64,000 nucleotides of DNA from Microbacterium sp. Leaf320 (GCF_001423485.1 NZ_LMOD01000002.1:274539-338538), one strand, 5' to 3'; counted from the stretch's first letter, positions 43,907 through 52,602 are shown. The notes: generated by a model not told the origin, from the letters alone. Program-made: numbers and translations.

Positions 43907-44389
43907 TCACCCCCGATCAGGGAGGAGTTCGCGTCCGCCGAAGATCGGTACAGCTCTCAGTTCCAAGGCATAAGGCTCAAGATCCTCAGCGGATCGCGCG
44001 CCCTGCACATCGGACCCCACATACCAATAAAGGTGCCGGGAACCGTCCTGGCGATGCTGCTGCGCGAGGGCAAGAGCTTCGTTGCGAGTCATCAACCACG
44101 CACGATCTGAACTGAGATCGACGAGGACGAGGGTCTCCGCCCGAAGGTCATGTGGAAATGTAAACCCGAGGGACAAGCGCCCCGTACCACCGGCCGGAGT
44201 AGGGGTGTACTTCGTTTTTACTTGAACCGTTGTTGCCCGCGTAGCTCCCGGCGCGTACACGACGAGGTCGACCCCGGAGTCGGTCGTAAGGCGTGCCGAA
44301 TCCAACCCCATCTTGAGCAGCTTGTACTGGGTAAGGAGCTCACCGGCTGCTCCGATGTGCAGAGTACTCAGGGATGACGAGGCACCCAA
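43907..44389 (-). CDS. predicted PD-(D/E)XK nuclease-fold protein, partner of the HsdR-like gene
   Basis: This 160-residue protein has E17 (HIGAAGELL), D41 (DSGVDLVVYA) and Q56-x-K58 (TTVQVKTKY), again an E...D...QxK restriction-endonuclease-like site. A C-terminal beta region contains YWYVGSDV. No ATG precedes the conserved Glu. The TTG at 44389 has AGGA 9 bases upstream and lies 5 bases after the upstream stop codon, so it is translated with the HsdR-like gene. Function is unknown. Confidence 0.6.
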   Translation of the reverse strand: MGASSSLSTLHIGAAGELLTQYKLLKMGLDSARLTTDSGVDLVVYAPGATRATTVQVKTKYTPTPAGGTGRLSLGFTFPHDLRAETLVLVDLSSDRAWLMTRNEALALAQQHRQDGSRHLYWYVGSDVQGARSAEDLEPYALELRAVPIFGGRELLPDRG

Positions 44390-44394
44390 CGCAC

Positions 44395-45480
44395 TCAGTC
44401 CTTGTATCGCCGCACGGCGTCCCTGATCGCGTCGGCATGAGCATAGATCTCGTCCAGCTCCTCGAGAGCATGGCGCGTCTCGACCTTCTCTTCGTCGAGC
44501 AGGCCGAGGTACTTCTGCTTGCCGTTGAAATGAAGGCGCGCGACCGGCTTGCGGTTGTTGTCGTCGAGAAGGACGGCGAAGTAGCTCTTCGCATCGCGGT
44601 GGGTCACTCGCTGTGGCTTCACTTCTCCACAAGCGATGGCCTTCACGATCTGGTAGCCCTCAAGCTCCTCCAGAGTTGTCTCGATCTCTGTATCCCGATC
44701 GAGGTCTGCCTCCGCTACCTCGGCGCTGGCGGGTGCTGGCGCCGTCGACGTATGAGTGATCCCGCTGACGCCCAGCGCAGTCTTGAGCCTCTCGTTGACC
44801 CGCTCCGTAAGGAACTGCTGACCGGCCTTGCTCACTAGAGTCGTGAACTGCTGACGGACCTTCTGCGTGTAGGAACCGTCGAGCACGCGCGTCGCGAAGA
44901 ACTTGATCCACTCGTCGGTGGGCTCGCGGAACTGTGCCGCGATCTCGCGCTTGAGCGCTCCGATGTACTTGAGTTCCTCTGCGGCGCTGATGATCGAGTC
45001 GAGATCGAAGCTCTCCTTGCTGAGCTTTTGGATCTCGTGGATGAGCGTCTCGTCGATGTCGAGCAGATCAAGGACGAGGAACGGCTTCGCGTCCATGCGG
45101 TTCGGAGCATCGAGGTCGGTGTAGAACTGCCAGACCACGCCATTGGTCAAGATCGCGATCCGGGCATTGGTGACAGAGAAGTAGCGGAACAGCTGTGACG
45201 CGTGCTCGATCTTGAGCGCACCCATCGACGGCTTGCACTCGATGAGGATCTGCACCTCACCATCACGCATGATGGCGTAGTCGACCTTCTCGCCCTTTTT
45301 GGTGCCCACGTCTGCCGTGAACTCCGGGACGACCTCAAGCGGGTCGAACACGTCGTACCCGAGGATGGTCGAGATGAACGGCATCACGAAGGCGTTCTTC
45401 GTCGCCTCCTCTGTCCCGATTGCCGTTGCCTGGTTCTTCACCTTGGTCGCCAGTGAATCGAGACGCTCCGAGAACTCCAC
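44395..45480 (-). CDS. type I restriction HsdR N-terminal-like nuclease protein without helicase
   Basis: This 361-residue protein has an N-terminal HSDR_N_2-type nuclease domain: D67 (KGEKVDYAIM) and E81-x-K83 (ILIECKPS), then IEHASQLFRYFSVT and AILTNGVVWQFYTDL. The rest is helical with a C-terminal SYFAVLLDDNNRKPVARLHFN beta module. A full HsdR has about 1000 residues with helicase motors, which are absent here, and no hsdM or hsdS lies nearby. The GTG at 45480 is chosen because GGAG precedes it. It is the first gene of a two-gene operon. Confidence 0.75.
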   Translation of the reverse strand: MEFSERLDSLATKVKNQATAIGTEEATKNAFVMPFISTILGYDVFDPLEVVPEFTADVGTKKGEKVDYAIMRDGEVQILIECKPSMGALKIEHASQLFRYFSVTNARIAILTNGVVWQFYTDLDAPNRMDAKPFLVLDLLDIDETLIHEIQKLSKESFDLDSIISAAEELKYIGALKREIAAQFREPTDEWIKFFATRVLDGSYTQKVRQQFTTLVSKAGQQFLTERVNERLKTALGVSGITHTSTAPAPASAEVAEADLDRDTEIETTLEELEGYQIVKAIACGEVKPQRVTHRDAKSYFAVLLDDNNRKPVARLHFNGKQKYLGLLDEEKVETRHALEELDEIYAHADAIRDAVRRYKD

Positions 45481-45934
45481 CGCTACTCCGCTCTTCGTTG
45501 AACACGCATTCATCCAGACGATAGCGGAATACCGGGACATCGGGAGGGACGCTGTGCGCCTGGTCAATGCGCCGGCAACCAGAGATAAAAGCGCGCGATG
45601 GCGCCGCAGCTCTGTGGGGCGCGACTACCACGGCGCGACCGCACACATCGATGCGGTGAACACGCATCTGTGCGAGTCGCCGACGGCGTGCGATATGCAG
45701 ACGCTTGCGCGGGTCATGACGCAGGGCAGTCGGCACTTCCGGGCGCAGCAGCCGCGGAGCGCGACGCCCCGGAGGCACCACCTGCAAACCTGAAAATCTC
45801 CATCGCGAGGATCGACGAATCCTGCCCCGTCGGCAGATCCGCCCTAGCGATCCCATCTGCGCCACCAGACCGAATCTCATCGCGGCCCGAACCGAAACGG
45901 CGCAAAAGAGTGCGACAGGAGATAGCGTGAGAGC
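45481..45934. other. 454-base gap without a recognised gene
   Basis: This stretch lies between the HsdR-like gene and the SIR2 gene and should hold their divergent promoters. Open frames exist on both strands (for example minus strand 45714-45905) but none has a convincing start signal, family motif or codon pattern. It may contain remnants of older island genes. I see no tRNA or strong inverted repeat. Confidence 0.5.
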
Positions 45935-47089
45935 GTGACCGATCATTCAGCTAGCTCCTTTATCGCGGGGCTCTCCGCCCGACTGGCAACTCGCATGCGC
46001 CACATTTGCGTTTTTCTCGGTGCTGGATCCTCGCGACCGGCGGGCCTCCCGGATATGAACGGGCTGAGCAGCGCCGTGTCGACGACATTAAGAGAACCAG
46101 ACAGGGCCACGTTTGAGGCAATGGTCGGAGACCACGGTCTGGAAGGCACGCTAACGCGATTGCGACGAATCGCCGCGCTCGTCGAGGGAGATGACGAGAT
46201 CCAGGGCGTTTCGGGCACGCAAGCAGACCGACTAGATGCGGCGATCTGCTCGGCTATAGTCTCTGCCTTGAGTGCTATCCCAGCAAACACCCGCGCCGCA
46301 GACGATTTTGCCGCATGGATCGCCAGAGCAAATTATTCACGCCCCGTCGAAGTCTTTACCGTGAACTACGATCTGATGATCGAAACTGCCCTTGATAAGA
46401 TCGGTGCGCCATACTTTGACGGATTTATCGGAATGCAACGAGCACGTTTCCGAAGTGATCTCATCGAAGCACGCGAGACAGACGAAAATTATATTCCCGC
46501 GTTCTTTGCACGCGTATGGAAGATGCATGGCTCTCTGAACTGGGAAGCGAGCGCCACGGGAGTAGTACGACTCGGCTCCACCGTCAGAGCGGGGCGGTCT
46601 GCTGCTATTTACCCATCCGATGCGAAGTACCACGAATCGCGACGGATGCCTTTTGTTGTCCTTCAGGATCGCTTTCGTCGCGCTTTGTACGAAAATGAAA
46701 CCCTCGCGCTTGTTGCTGGATACTCATGGGGTGATGAGCATCTTAACGAGTACCTATTTGACGCCGCAAGTCGCCGCCAACGCTCCGAGGTTATCGCCTT
46801 CAGCCACGGAGAGCTTCCAGTTGAACTGGTAGATTTCGCAAGGCGAACACCGAATCTCCAACTGATCGGTTCAACGGAGGCGGTGATTGGGGGTGTGCGC
46901 GGGCGGTGGCAGGAACCGGAGGATACGCAACTCCCTAGTGACGTTTGGGCCGATCAAAAGTTGAAGCTTGGAGATTTCGCCTCACTTGCATCTTTCCTTG
47001 CTCGAGCAAGCGGCGCGAGCTCTCCAGACCAGACAGAGGTCGCGGCGGCACCCAACCGTGAAGCCGGCGCAGCGGATGGGGGGGCCTAA
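45935..47089 (+). CDS. SIR2-like NAD+-consuming defence protein
   Basis: This 384-residue cytosolic protein has a SIR2-like domain: NAD-binding FLGAGSSRPAGLPD (27-40), TVNYD with the conserved Asn at 144, HGS with the catalytic His at 198, and GYSWGDEHLNEY (262-273). In phage defence, such domains hydrolyse NAD+ upon infection. The C-terminal 110 residues are unassigned. The GTG start follows AGGAG by a rather long 13 bases. The next gene encodes a HerA ATPase and starts 2 bases after the stop. The region is A/T-richer than its flanks, suggesting horizontal transfer. Confidence 0.88.
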   Translation: MTDHSASSFIAGLSARLATRMRHICVFLGAGSSRPAGLPDMNGLSSAVSTTLREPDRATFEAMVGDHGLEGTLTRLRRIAALVEGDDEIQGVSGTQADRLDAAICSAIVSALSAIPANTRAADDFAAWIARANYSRPVEVFTVNYDLMIETALDKIGAPYFDGFIGMQRARFRSDLIEARETDENYIPAFFARVWKMHGSLNWEASATGVVRLGSTVRAGRSAAIYPSDAKYHESRRMPFVVLQDRFRRALYENETLALVAGYSWGDEHLNEYLFDAASRRQRSEVIAFSHGELPVELVDFARRTPNLQLIGSTEAVIGGVRGRWQEPEDTQLPSDVWADQKLKLGDFASLASFLARASGASSPDQTEVAAAPNREAGAADGGA

Positions 47090-47091
47090 GG

Positions 47092-48861
47092 GTGCGTCAC
47101 ATTTCTTCAACCCGAATTGGGCAGGTCCAGGAAGTTTTGGGCGCTCAGGTGACCGCCGAGTTAGATCCTGAGCTTGCCGGCATCTCACCGGTGCACGAAG
47201 GAGAGATCCGAACAATTGGCCAGGTTGGGTCGCTTGTACTCATTCCTCAAGGAATGGTCGATTTGGTTGCTATGGTGGAATCAGTAGGTCTCTCGGAGCT
47301 GTCACCTTCAGACCGCATGCCAATTCCGTTTGTCGCTGCGGGACGACGGTGGTTGCGTCTCCAAGTAATCGGCGAGGTTGACCGAGGTACAAGACAGTTC
47401 ACGCGTGGTATCGCAAACTACCCAGCCCTTGGCGATCAGGTGCACTTGTCAAGCACCGACGACATATCGGCACTATTTCCCCGGTCAGGTGAGTTGCGGA
47501 TCGAGATTGGCCACCTATCAACCGCGAAGTCAGTCCCGGTCACGCTTGACGTTGGCAAGCTCGTCCTGAGACACAGCGCAGTAGTTGGATCAACTGGGTC
47601 AGGAAAGACAAGCGTCGTCGCGGCGTTGCTACAACGATTCTCTAACGCGGACTGGCCCGGAGCGAACGTCATCGTTATTGATAGTCATGGAGAGTATCGG
47701 AATACCCTCGATGAGGGCATGTCCGTGCGATCCGTCCTCGGGCGCGACCAGGAGGCTCTGCCGGTTCCGTTCTGGGCCCTGCCTGCCACGGAGATACTCA
47801 GGGTATTCTCCGGCGTAACAGCCAGTGCGACGACTCAAAAGTCATTCGCCAACATTGTTGAGGACGAGCGTAGGGAGTTCCTTGCACAGTGTGATTGGCT
47901 AGATCTACCGCGAGCTGCCGTGACTGCGGATACTCCGGTGCCATTCGATCTCAATCGAGCCTGGCTGCGACTAGACAGTGAGAATCGGGAAACTCGAACT
48001 GACAAGGGCGACCCCCGTACCGCATGCGTGATCTCTGTCGGCGACTCCTCGACGCTCACACCAACGGAATACGAACCGAACGGCCCGGGCTCGACGCCGC
48101 CCCATCAGGCAACCACCTACGGTACACACGGCTCAGTTCCGGCTGCACTTCGTTTGGGACTTCTCGACCCGAGACTGGGCTTCATGAGGAGCACCGGGGC
48201 AGAGACCAAGCAGGACACGCTCGCCGAAGCGATTCGCGCATGGGTCGGGGGAAGCAGTCCAGTGTCCGTCCTCGACTTCAGTGGTGTGGCAAATCATGTT
48301 GCCGAACTCGCGATCAGCGTTGTCCTGAAGCTGCTTTTCGAGACAGCGACGCGGTCTCGCCCAAGCGAGGATAGCGTTGGTAGGTCACGACCAGTCCTGG
48401 TTGTAATCGAAGAGGCGCATCGATATCTCGGGAATGATTCTCTCGAGGCAGCAAAGGATGCTGTTAACAGGATTGCTCGCGAAGGACGGAAATATGGAAT
48501 CGGGCTGATGTTGGTCACTCAACGACCATCCGAACTACCCGATACCACGCTCTCTCAATGCGGCACCCTGATCGCCCTCCGTCTGTCAAACAGCACCGAC
48601 CAGGGACGAATTCGGCAAGCGCTACCTGACGAAATGAGAAGCACCACAGACGCTCTGTCTTCATTGCGAGTAGGTGAAGCCATCGTTAGCGGCGAAGCGT
48701 CGTCTTTCCCCGCACGGGTGATACTGAATACACCAGCCCCTTGGCCCCGCGCCGAGGATCCTGATATCTCATCTTGGCGTTCGGAGAACAGCTTCCCTGA
48801 TGTTGAGCTCGCCCTCGAACGCTGGCGCGGCATTTACAATGAAGAGAAGAGGAAAGAATGA
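47092..48861 (+). CDS. HerA/FtsK-like ATPase of a SIR2-HerA system
   Basis: This 589-residue protein has a HAS-barrel-like N-terminus and a HerA ATPase core: Walker A GSTGSGKT at 166-173, IVIDSHGEY, Walker B VLVVIEEAHRYL at 435-446, and sensor region MLVTQRPSELPDTTLSQCG. HerA proteins form hexameric DNA translocases. In SIR2-HerA systems they assemble with SIR2 and regulate NADase activity. The GTG at 47092 lies 2 bases after the SIR2 stop codon. The stop overlaps the KTSC gene start (ATGA), so all three genes are translationally coupled. Confidence 0.88.
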   Translation: MRHISSTRIGQVQEVLGAQVTAELDPELAGISPVHEGEIRTIGQVGSLVLIPQGMVDLVAMVESVGLSELSPSDRMPIPFVAAGRRWLRLQVIGEVDRGTRQFTRGIANYPALGDQVHLSSTDDISALFPRSGELRIEIGHLSTAKSVPVTLDVGKLVLRHSAVVGSTGSGKTSVVAALLQRFSNADWPGANVIVIDSHGEYRNTLDEGMSVRSVLGRDQEALPVPFWALPATEILRVFSGVTASATTQKSFANIVEDERREFLAQCDWLDLPRAAVTADTPVPFDLNRAWLRLDSENRETRTDKGDPRTACVISVGDSSTLTPTEYEPNGPGSTPPHQATTYGTHGSVPAALRLGLLDPRLGFMRSTGAETKQDTLAEAIRAWVGGSSPVSVLDFSGVANHVAELAISVVLKLLFETATRSRPSEDSVGRSRPVLVVIEEAHRYLGNDSLEAAKDAVNRIAREGRKYGIGLMLVTQRPSELPDTTLSQCGTLIALRLSNSTDQGRIRQALPDEMRSTTDALSSLRVGEAIVSGEASSFPARVILNTPAPWPRAEDPDISSWRSENSFPDVELALERWRGIYNEEKRKE

Positions 48862-49079
48862 TCGAACTCCTGTGGAGAGATGTTTCATCCTCCCGTATTG
48901 TAGCTGAAGCCTACGACCCGGAGACCGAGACAATTTACGTTCGATTTCCGTCCGGGGTCGAGTGGCGCTACGAGGGTTGTCCGCCAGACATATGGGAAGC
49001 GTTCAGCAGAGACGGACAGTCACGTGGAGCCTTCATCCATGAGGTACTCAACTACAAAAGCCATGGCAGACACGGATAG
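48858..49079 (+). CDS. KTSC-domain protein, third gene of the SIR2-HerA operon
   Basis: This 73-residue protein matches the KTSC domain: SSSRIVAEAYDPETETIYVR, FPSGVEWRYEGCPPDIWEAF and a final HEVLNYKSH segment. The domain is a small beta-rich fold also found at the C-terminus of some lysyl-tRNA synthetases; its role is unclear. GAGAGGAAAGA precedes the ATG, which overlaps the HerA stop codon by 4 bases. The coupling makes it a likely accessory subunit or substrate sensor of the defence complex. Confidence 0.8.
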   Translation: MIELLWRDVSSSRIVAEAYDPETETIYVRFPSGVEWRYEGCPPDIWEAFSRDGQSRGAFIHEVLNYKSHGRHG

Positions 49080-49117
49080 CTAAAGCCTAGGCAACCAGAG
49101 ATCTGATTTCGCTGGGT

Positions 49118-50047
49118 TCATGAACCCGCGCGCTTGATATTGGCCCAGTCTTCAGCGTCTTTCTTAAGAATTTCCTTTAGGGCTGAGGCGAAGGCTGTGG
49201 TTTTTGTTTCACCATCGCCTTCCTCTCCGCTAGCGCTACGCTTCGAGAGCTCGACGTCAAGGCGCAGTGCTTGAAGTTGGCTAAGCACTCCCGAGCGCTG
49301 TACCCAGAGTTCGGCGTGATGGAAATGAGCGTTCCAGGCAAGTAGCACGGCTGCCGTTGCTGACGCCGCGGTAGTCATCACAGAAATAACCTCGACCCAC
49401 AGGTCCGTCGCAAGTGCCGCGCTTACGGCTCCGAAAACGGCGACAAGCCCGCTAAGGGAAGTTGTCCATATCGTCACGAGCGAAGCGCGCCTCTTCACCA
49501 CCCGTCTCGCTCTCGCGTACTCCGCCTCCCAGCCCTCCAAGTAATGGTCTAGCACCTCCGCGCGCGACAGATCCGCTGCCGGTGGTTCCGGCGATCTCAC
49601 ACCACTGGTGCCGGATTCCTGTTCTTCGCCGCCCTCAACAGCAAGGCCGGTCGCCAGCGTCCAGGCACTCAAGGCTATTACGACGACAGAAAGGATGCTG
49701 CCTGCGAGCGGTACTGCTGGAATCGAATCGAGCACAATGAAGAGAATGCTCCCGCCAAGCAGCGTTGCACAAGCGACCAGTGAGCGCCGCCGCAGTAGGC
49801 GCTCTTTAGCAACATATGCTGAACGCATCGTGAGTATTGTTGCTGCAAACCACAAGCCTAAAGTCAACCAAGAAGTCGTCGCCCAAAGGTCTCGTGCCAT
49901 GTCTTCGCTCGAGCCATATGATGCTGATTCTATCGCTCGAGTTATCGGGACCCCGATAAGCGCAAGCGTCACTAGACAGGCGACGCGGAGCCAGCCTGTT
50001 CGTTGATCAGGCGGGCCCTGGTCCTTCGCCTGCGCGAGTGTTGACAA
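49118..50047 (-). CDS. SLATT/DUF4231-like multi-pass membrane protein
   Basis: This 309-residue protein has six predicted helices. There are four in the N-terminal half, then a charged linker (SRAEVLDHYLEGWEAEYARA), then a closely spaced pair followed by WNAHFHHAELWVQRSG. The last helix pair with its downstream amphipathic helix resembles SLATT/DUF4231 domains, which are pore-forming effectors in nucleotide-signal defence systems. It starts with TTG at 50047, with GAGG 7 bases upstream overlapping the stop codon of a small upstream frame. It converges on the KTSC gene. No signal-producing synthase is adjacent. Confidence 0.65.
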   Translation of the reverse strand: MSTLAQAKDQGPPDQRTGWLRVACLVTLALIGVPITRAIESASYGSSEDMARDLWATTSWLTLGLWFAATILTMRSAYVAKERLLRRRSLVACATLLGGSILFIVLDSIPAVPLAGSILSVVVIALSAWTLATGLAVEGGEEQESGTSGVRSPEPPAADLSRAEVLDHYLEGWEAEYARARRVVKRRASLVTIWTTSLSGLVAVFGAVSAALATDLWVEVISVMTTAASATAAVLLAWNAHFHHAELWVQRSGVLSQLQALRLDVELSKRSASGEEGDGETKTTAFASALKEILKKDAEDWANIKRAGS

Positions 50048-50056
50048 CTCCGTACC

Positions 50057-50284
50057 TCACTTGCTGCTTAAGGAGTCCGATCTTTCAGTCGCGATCTTAG
50101 CCAGAAACTCCTCCCGCTGCTCGTCACTCAAGCACCGCCGCGGCCTCGATGTCCAGCCGAGCCGAGGTCTCACTTCGATTCTGATGCGGGAAGATTGCCG
50201 CGCTCTGCTCGCCCGGAGACCATGCGCTACGTCGGCATCTCGTGCGCGGCGCGGTTCTCCTGCTCGCGAGAAGCGCCCTGACAA
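50057..50284 (-). CDS. possible small gene or gene remnant upstream of the SLATT-like gene
   Basis: A minus-strand frame ends with a TGA at 50057-50059, 10 bases before the SLATT-like TTG, with the ribosome-binding site overlapping the stop. Its C-terminus (CLSDEQREEFLAKIATERSD) reads like genuine helical protein, but the start is unclear; a TTG at 50284 is possible. The N-terminal part is Arg-rich and unconvincing, and a frameshift from the neighbouring frame (50124-50348) is conceivable. No family is recognised. Confidence 0.3.
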   Translation of the reverse strand: MSGRFSRAGEPRRARDADVAHGLRASRARQSSRIRIEVRPRLGWTSRPRRCLSDEQREEFLAKIATERSDSLSSK

Positions 50285-50695
50285 GAAAGTGTGGGTCCTG
50301 GGGCTTTTTCTGCCCCAATCTCTGAGTCGCCAAATAGATGCCGCTCAATCGGCAGATACGTCATGTCGGCTGCGCGCTGCAGCTACCGGTCGGGACGTGT
50401 CCCCGAGCCTCGACTCGCGGGGTCGATGCGCCGCCAGCGACGGTCTTAGCGTCTCGCGCTGGCATTCGACGGGAAGTTCACGATGTCTGACATTCAGCGA
50501 CGAGTTTCCTTCGCGCGTCGACGTCTACAGACCTAGGAATTCCCAGTCCTGGCGGAGAACGACCCACGTACCGGCCGGGTGGCACACACCGTCAAGATGA
50601 AGCCGACGCATCGACCGACCGCTAGGTGCAGCCAACATCTGAACACGCGCGTAAACTCTCCCATAAATAGACGCACCGTTGCGAAACCCAAGCCT
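50285..50695. other. noncoding gap before the SDR gene
   Basis: About 410 bases without a supportable gene. Codon patterns in the open frames are poor. The last 60 bases must contain the SDR promoter. This is a plausible left junction of island DNA with the SDR locus, but I see no direct repeat that proves it. Confidence 0.4.
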
Positions 50696-50709
50696 CAAGG
50701 AGCTCCACC

Positions 50710-51711
50710 ATGGCCCTCACCGCACACTCCACCATCGGCGACTGGATGAACGACCCGACCGGCGGGCCACTCATCCGCGCACTCTTCGAGCAGACGGGCG
50801 CTGACCCCGAGCTCCTCACCCCCGTGCTCGGGCTGCCGCTGCAGCAGCTCGTCGCGATGAGCCAGGGCGCCCTCCCGCAGTCGGTCGTCGACGACCTCGT
50901 GCGCGCTGCCAACGGCGGCGATATCCCCGAGGCTGACGAGTCCGAGGGCTGGACCGAGAAGCCCACCACCGGACGTTTCGCCGGCAAGACCGTGATCGTC
51001 ACGGGCGCAGCATCCGGAATCGGCAAGGCCACCGCATCCCGCATCGCCCGCGAAGGCGGACGCGTGATCGCCTCCGACATCGCCGCCGACAAGCTCGACG
51101 CCCTGAAGGCCGAGCTGCCGGATGCCGACATCACCACCGTCGCCGGAGACCTCACCAAGCAGGACGCGATCGACGCCGTCATCGCCGCCGCGGGCGACCG
51201 CATCGATGCCCTCGCGAACGTCGCCGGCATCAACGACGATTTCTCGCCCGCAGGCGAGACGACGGATGCGGTCTGGGACCGCGTCATCGCCATCAACCTC
51301 ACGGCCCCGTTCAAGCTCATGCGCGCGGTGCTGCCGATCATGGAGAAGGCCGGCCGCGGCTCGATCCTCAACGTCTCGAGCGAAGCGGGCCTGCGCGGCA
51401 ACTCGTCAGGCAATGCCTACACGGCCAGCAAGCACGGCATCATCGGCGTCACGAAGTCCGCGGCATTCATGTACGGGCCGAAGGGCATCCGCGTGAATTC
51501 CGTCGCTCCGGGCGGCGTCGCCACCGGCATCCCGATGCCCCCGAACATGTCGGAGTACGGCTCCGGTCGCCTGGCTCCGTTCCAGCAGTCGATCCCGACG
51601 GTCGCGACCGCCGAGCACCTCGCCGCGTCGATCACGTTCCTGTTGTCGGACGACGCCGTGAACATCAACGGTGCTGTGCTGGCATCTGACGGGGGATGGT
51701 CGGTGCAGTAA
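50710..51711 (+). CDS. SDR-family oxidoreductase with N-terminal extension
   Basis: This 333-residue protein has an N-terminal extension of about 85 residues (begins MALTAHSTIGDWMNDPTGGP) that ordinary SDRs lack. A classical SDR domain follows: GAASGIGKAT cofactor motif, DLT, NVAGIND, catalytic Ser in NVSSEAGLRG and YTASKHG with the Tyr/Lys pair. The extension resembles the tail module that some beta-hydroxyacid or glycerol-type SDRs use for oligomer contacts. AAGGAG precedes the ATG. The last 226 bases of the gene are duplicated at 52603-52828 beyond an HNH gene. Confidence 0.88.
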   Translation: MALTAHSTIGDWMNDPTGGPLIRALFEQTGADPELLTPVLGLPLQQLVAMSQGALPQSVVDDLVRAANGGDIPEADESEGWTEKPTTGRFAGKTVIVTGAASGIGKATASRIAREGGRVIASDIAADKLDALKAELPDADITTVAGDLTKQDAIDAVIAAAGDRIDALANVAGINDDFSPAGETTDAVWDRVIAINLTAPFKLMRAVLPIMEKAGRGSILNVSSEAGLRGNSSGNAYTASKHGIIGVTKSAAFMYGPKGIRVNSVAPGGVATGIPMPPNMSEYGSGRLAPFQQSIPTVATAEHLAASITFLLSDDAVNINGAVLASDGGWSVQ

Positions 51712-51757
51712 GCGCCTCGATGACCACGCCCCTGCCGACCCGAACGGCAGGGGCGTT
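51486..51757 (+). repeat. direct repeat copy 1: 3' end of the SDR gene plus terminator
   Basis: These 272 bases align without gaps to 52603-52874 with 13 mismatches (about 95%). Mismatches in the coding part are nearly all third-position; the only amino-acid change is Ser to Ala (QQS versus QQA). The repeat flanks the HNH gene. Confidence 0.9.
51727..51755 (+). terminator. intrinsic terminator after the SDR gene
   Basis: CGCCCCTGCCG (51727-51737), ACCCGAA loop and CGGCAGGGGCG (51745-51755) form a perfect 11-base stem, followed by TTCTT. The same structure is repeated at 52844-52872. Confidence 0.85.
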
Positions 51758-51828
51758 CTTCGTGTTCAACGCGTCCTCTGTGTGCGTAATACTGGGATTC
51801 TGATCGGGATCAGGAGGCCGCAAAGATC

Positions 51829-52548
51829 ATGGCGCAGAGAATCGGCTGGCTGCACGACGAACTGCTCCTCGCCGCTGACCTCGTAAGCCGCAACCATTGG
51901 TCTGCTGTACGCGCGAACAACCCTGCAGCGGAAGAGCTGTCTCAGTTGCTTCGACAGGGCACACTCCACCCTGGCAAGGTGCTGCCGGATGACTTTCGTT
52001 CGCCCTGGTCGATTCAGCGAAAGACATTCGATCTCGCTACTTCCGACCCCTCATACCAGGGCAAGGCGACTCGAGGCGCGTTGCGAGACGCCGGCGTTCT
52101 TGCCGCATTCCGACGCGATGTCAACGGTATGCAGGCGGCTGCAGCAGAGGTGCGACGCCTTCTTCTTGAGAACCTGGCGCTACCGCAAGATTGGTCGACC
52201 GATGTCGATAACCTCTCCTTCGATGAGGGCGGGGTAGTTGAGTACTTGGGCCGCAGGCGCGAGCGCAGCTCAAGACTGCGCGAGGCGAAAATAAGCGACG
52301 CCCTCAAGTCGAGGGGCTCACTGGAATGCGAGATCTGCCAGTTTGACTTCAGCGCCTTCTACGGGTCGCGGGGGGATCGCTACATCGAGGTGCACCATCG
52401 AACCCCACTCCATGCCTCCGGGAGTACCCACTCTTCGTTAAAGGAGCTCGTTCTCCTTTGCGCCAACTGCCACAGGATGTGCCACCGTGGAAACTGGATC
52501 ACTCCGGACGAGTTAGGAGCGATGATTCGGGAAGCTCGCGGCGCCTAA
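51829..52548 (+). CDS. HNH endonuclease
   Basis: This 239-residue protein has a helical N-terminal domain of unknown function and a C-terminal HNH nuclease: zinc-type C167/C170 (CEIC), catalytic HH at 189-190 (YIEVHHRTPL), and C211/C214 with H215 (CANCHRMCH). The layout resembles McrA-like or standalone restriction HNH proteins. AGGAGG precedes the ATG at 51829 by 11 bases. The gene and its own promoter-like TAATACT sit exactly between two copies of the SDR 3' end, so it appears to be cargo of an insertion event. Confidence 0.87.
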   Translation: MAQRIGWLHDELLLAADLVSRNHWSAVRANNPAAEELSQLLRQGTLHPGKVLPDDFRSPWSIQRKTFDLATSDPSYQGKATRGALRDAGVLAAFRRDVNGMQAAAAEVRRLLLENLALPQDWSTDVDNLSFDEGGVVEYLGRRRERSSRLREAKISDALKSRGSLECEICQFDFSAFYGSRGDRYIEVHHRTPLHASGSTHSSLKELVLLCANCHRMCHRGNWITPDELGAMIREARGA

Positions 52549-52602
52549 CAACGAGGCCACGGCCCCGATGGGACACCCGCTGGGAGGTGTGCGGTAGGAG
52601 CA

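Noticed and set aside
44395-45480. Complete type I restriction system
   Set aside because: Only the HsdR N-terminal nuclease-like region is present; helicase motors, HsdM and HsdS are missing nearby.
46337-46633. Minus-strand frame inside the SIR2 gene
   Set aside because: It is antisense to the conserved catalytic region of SIR2 and has no motif or ribosome-binding site.
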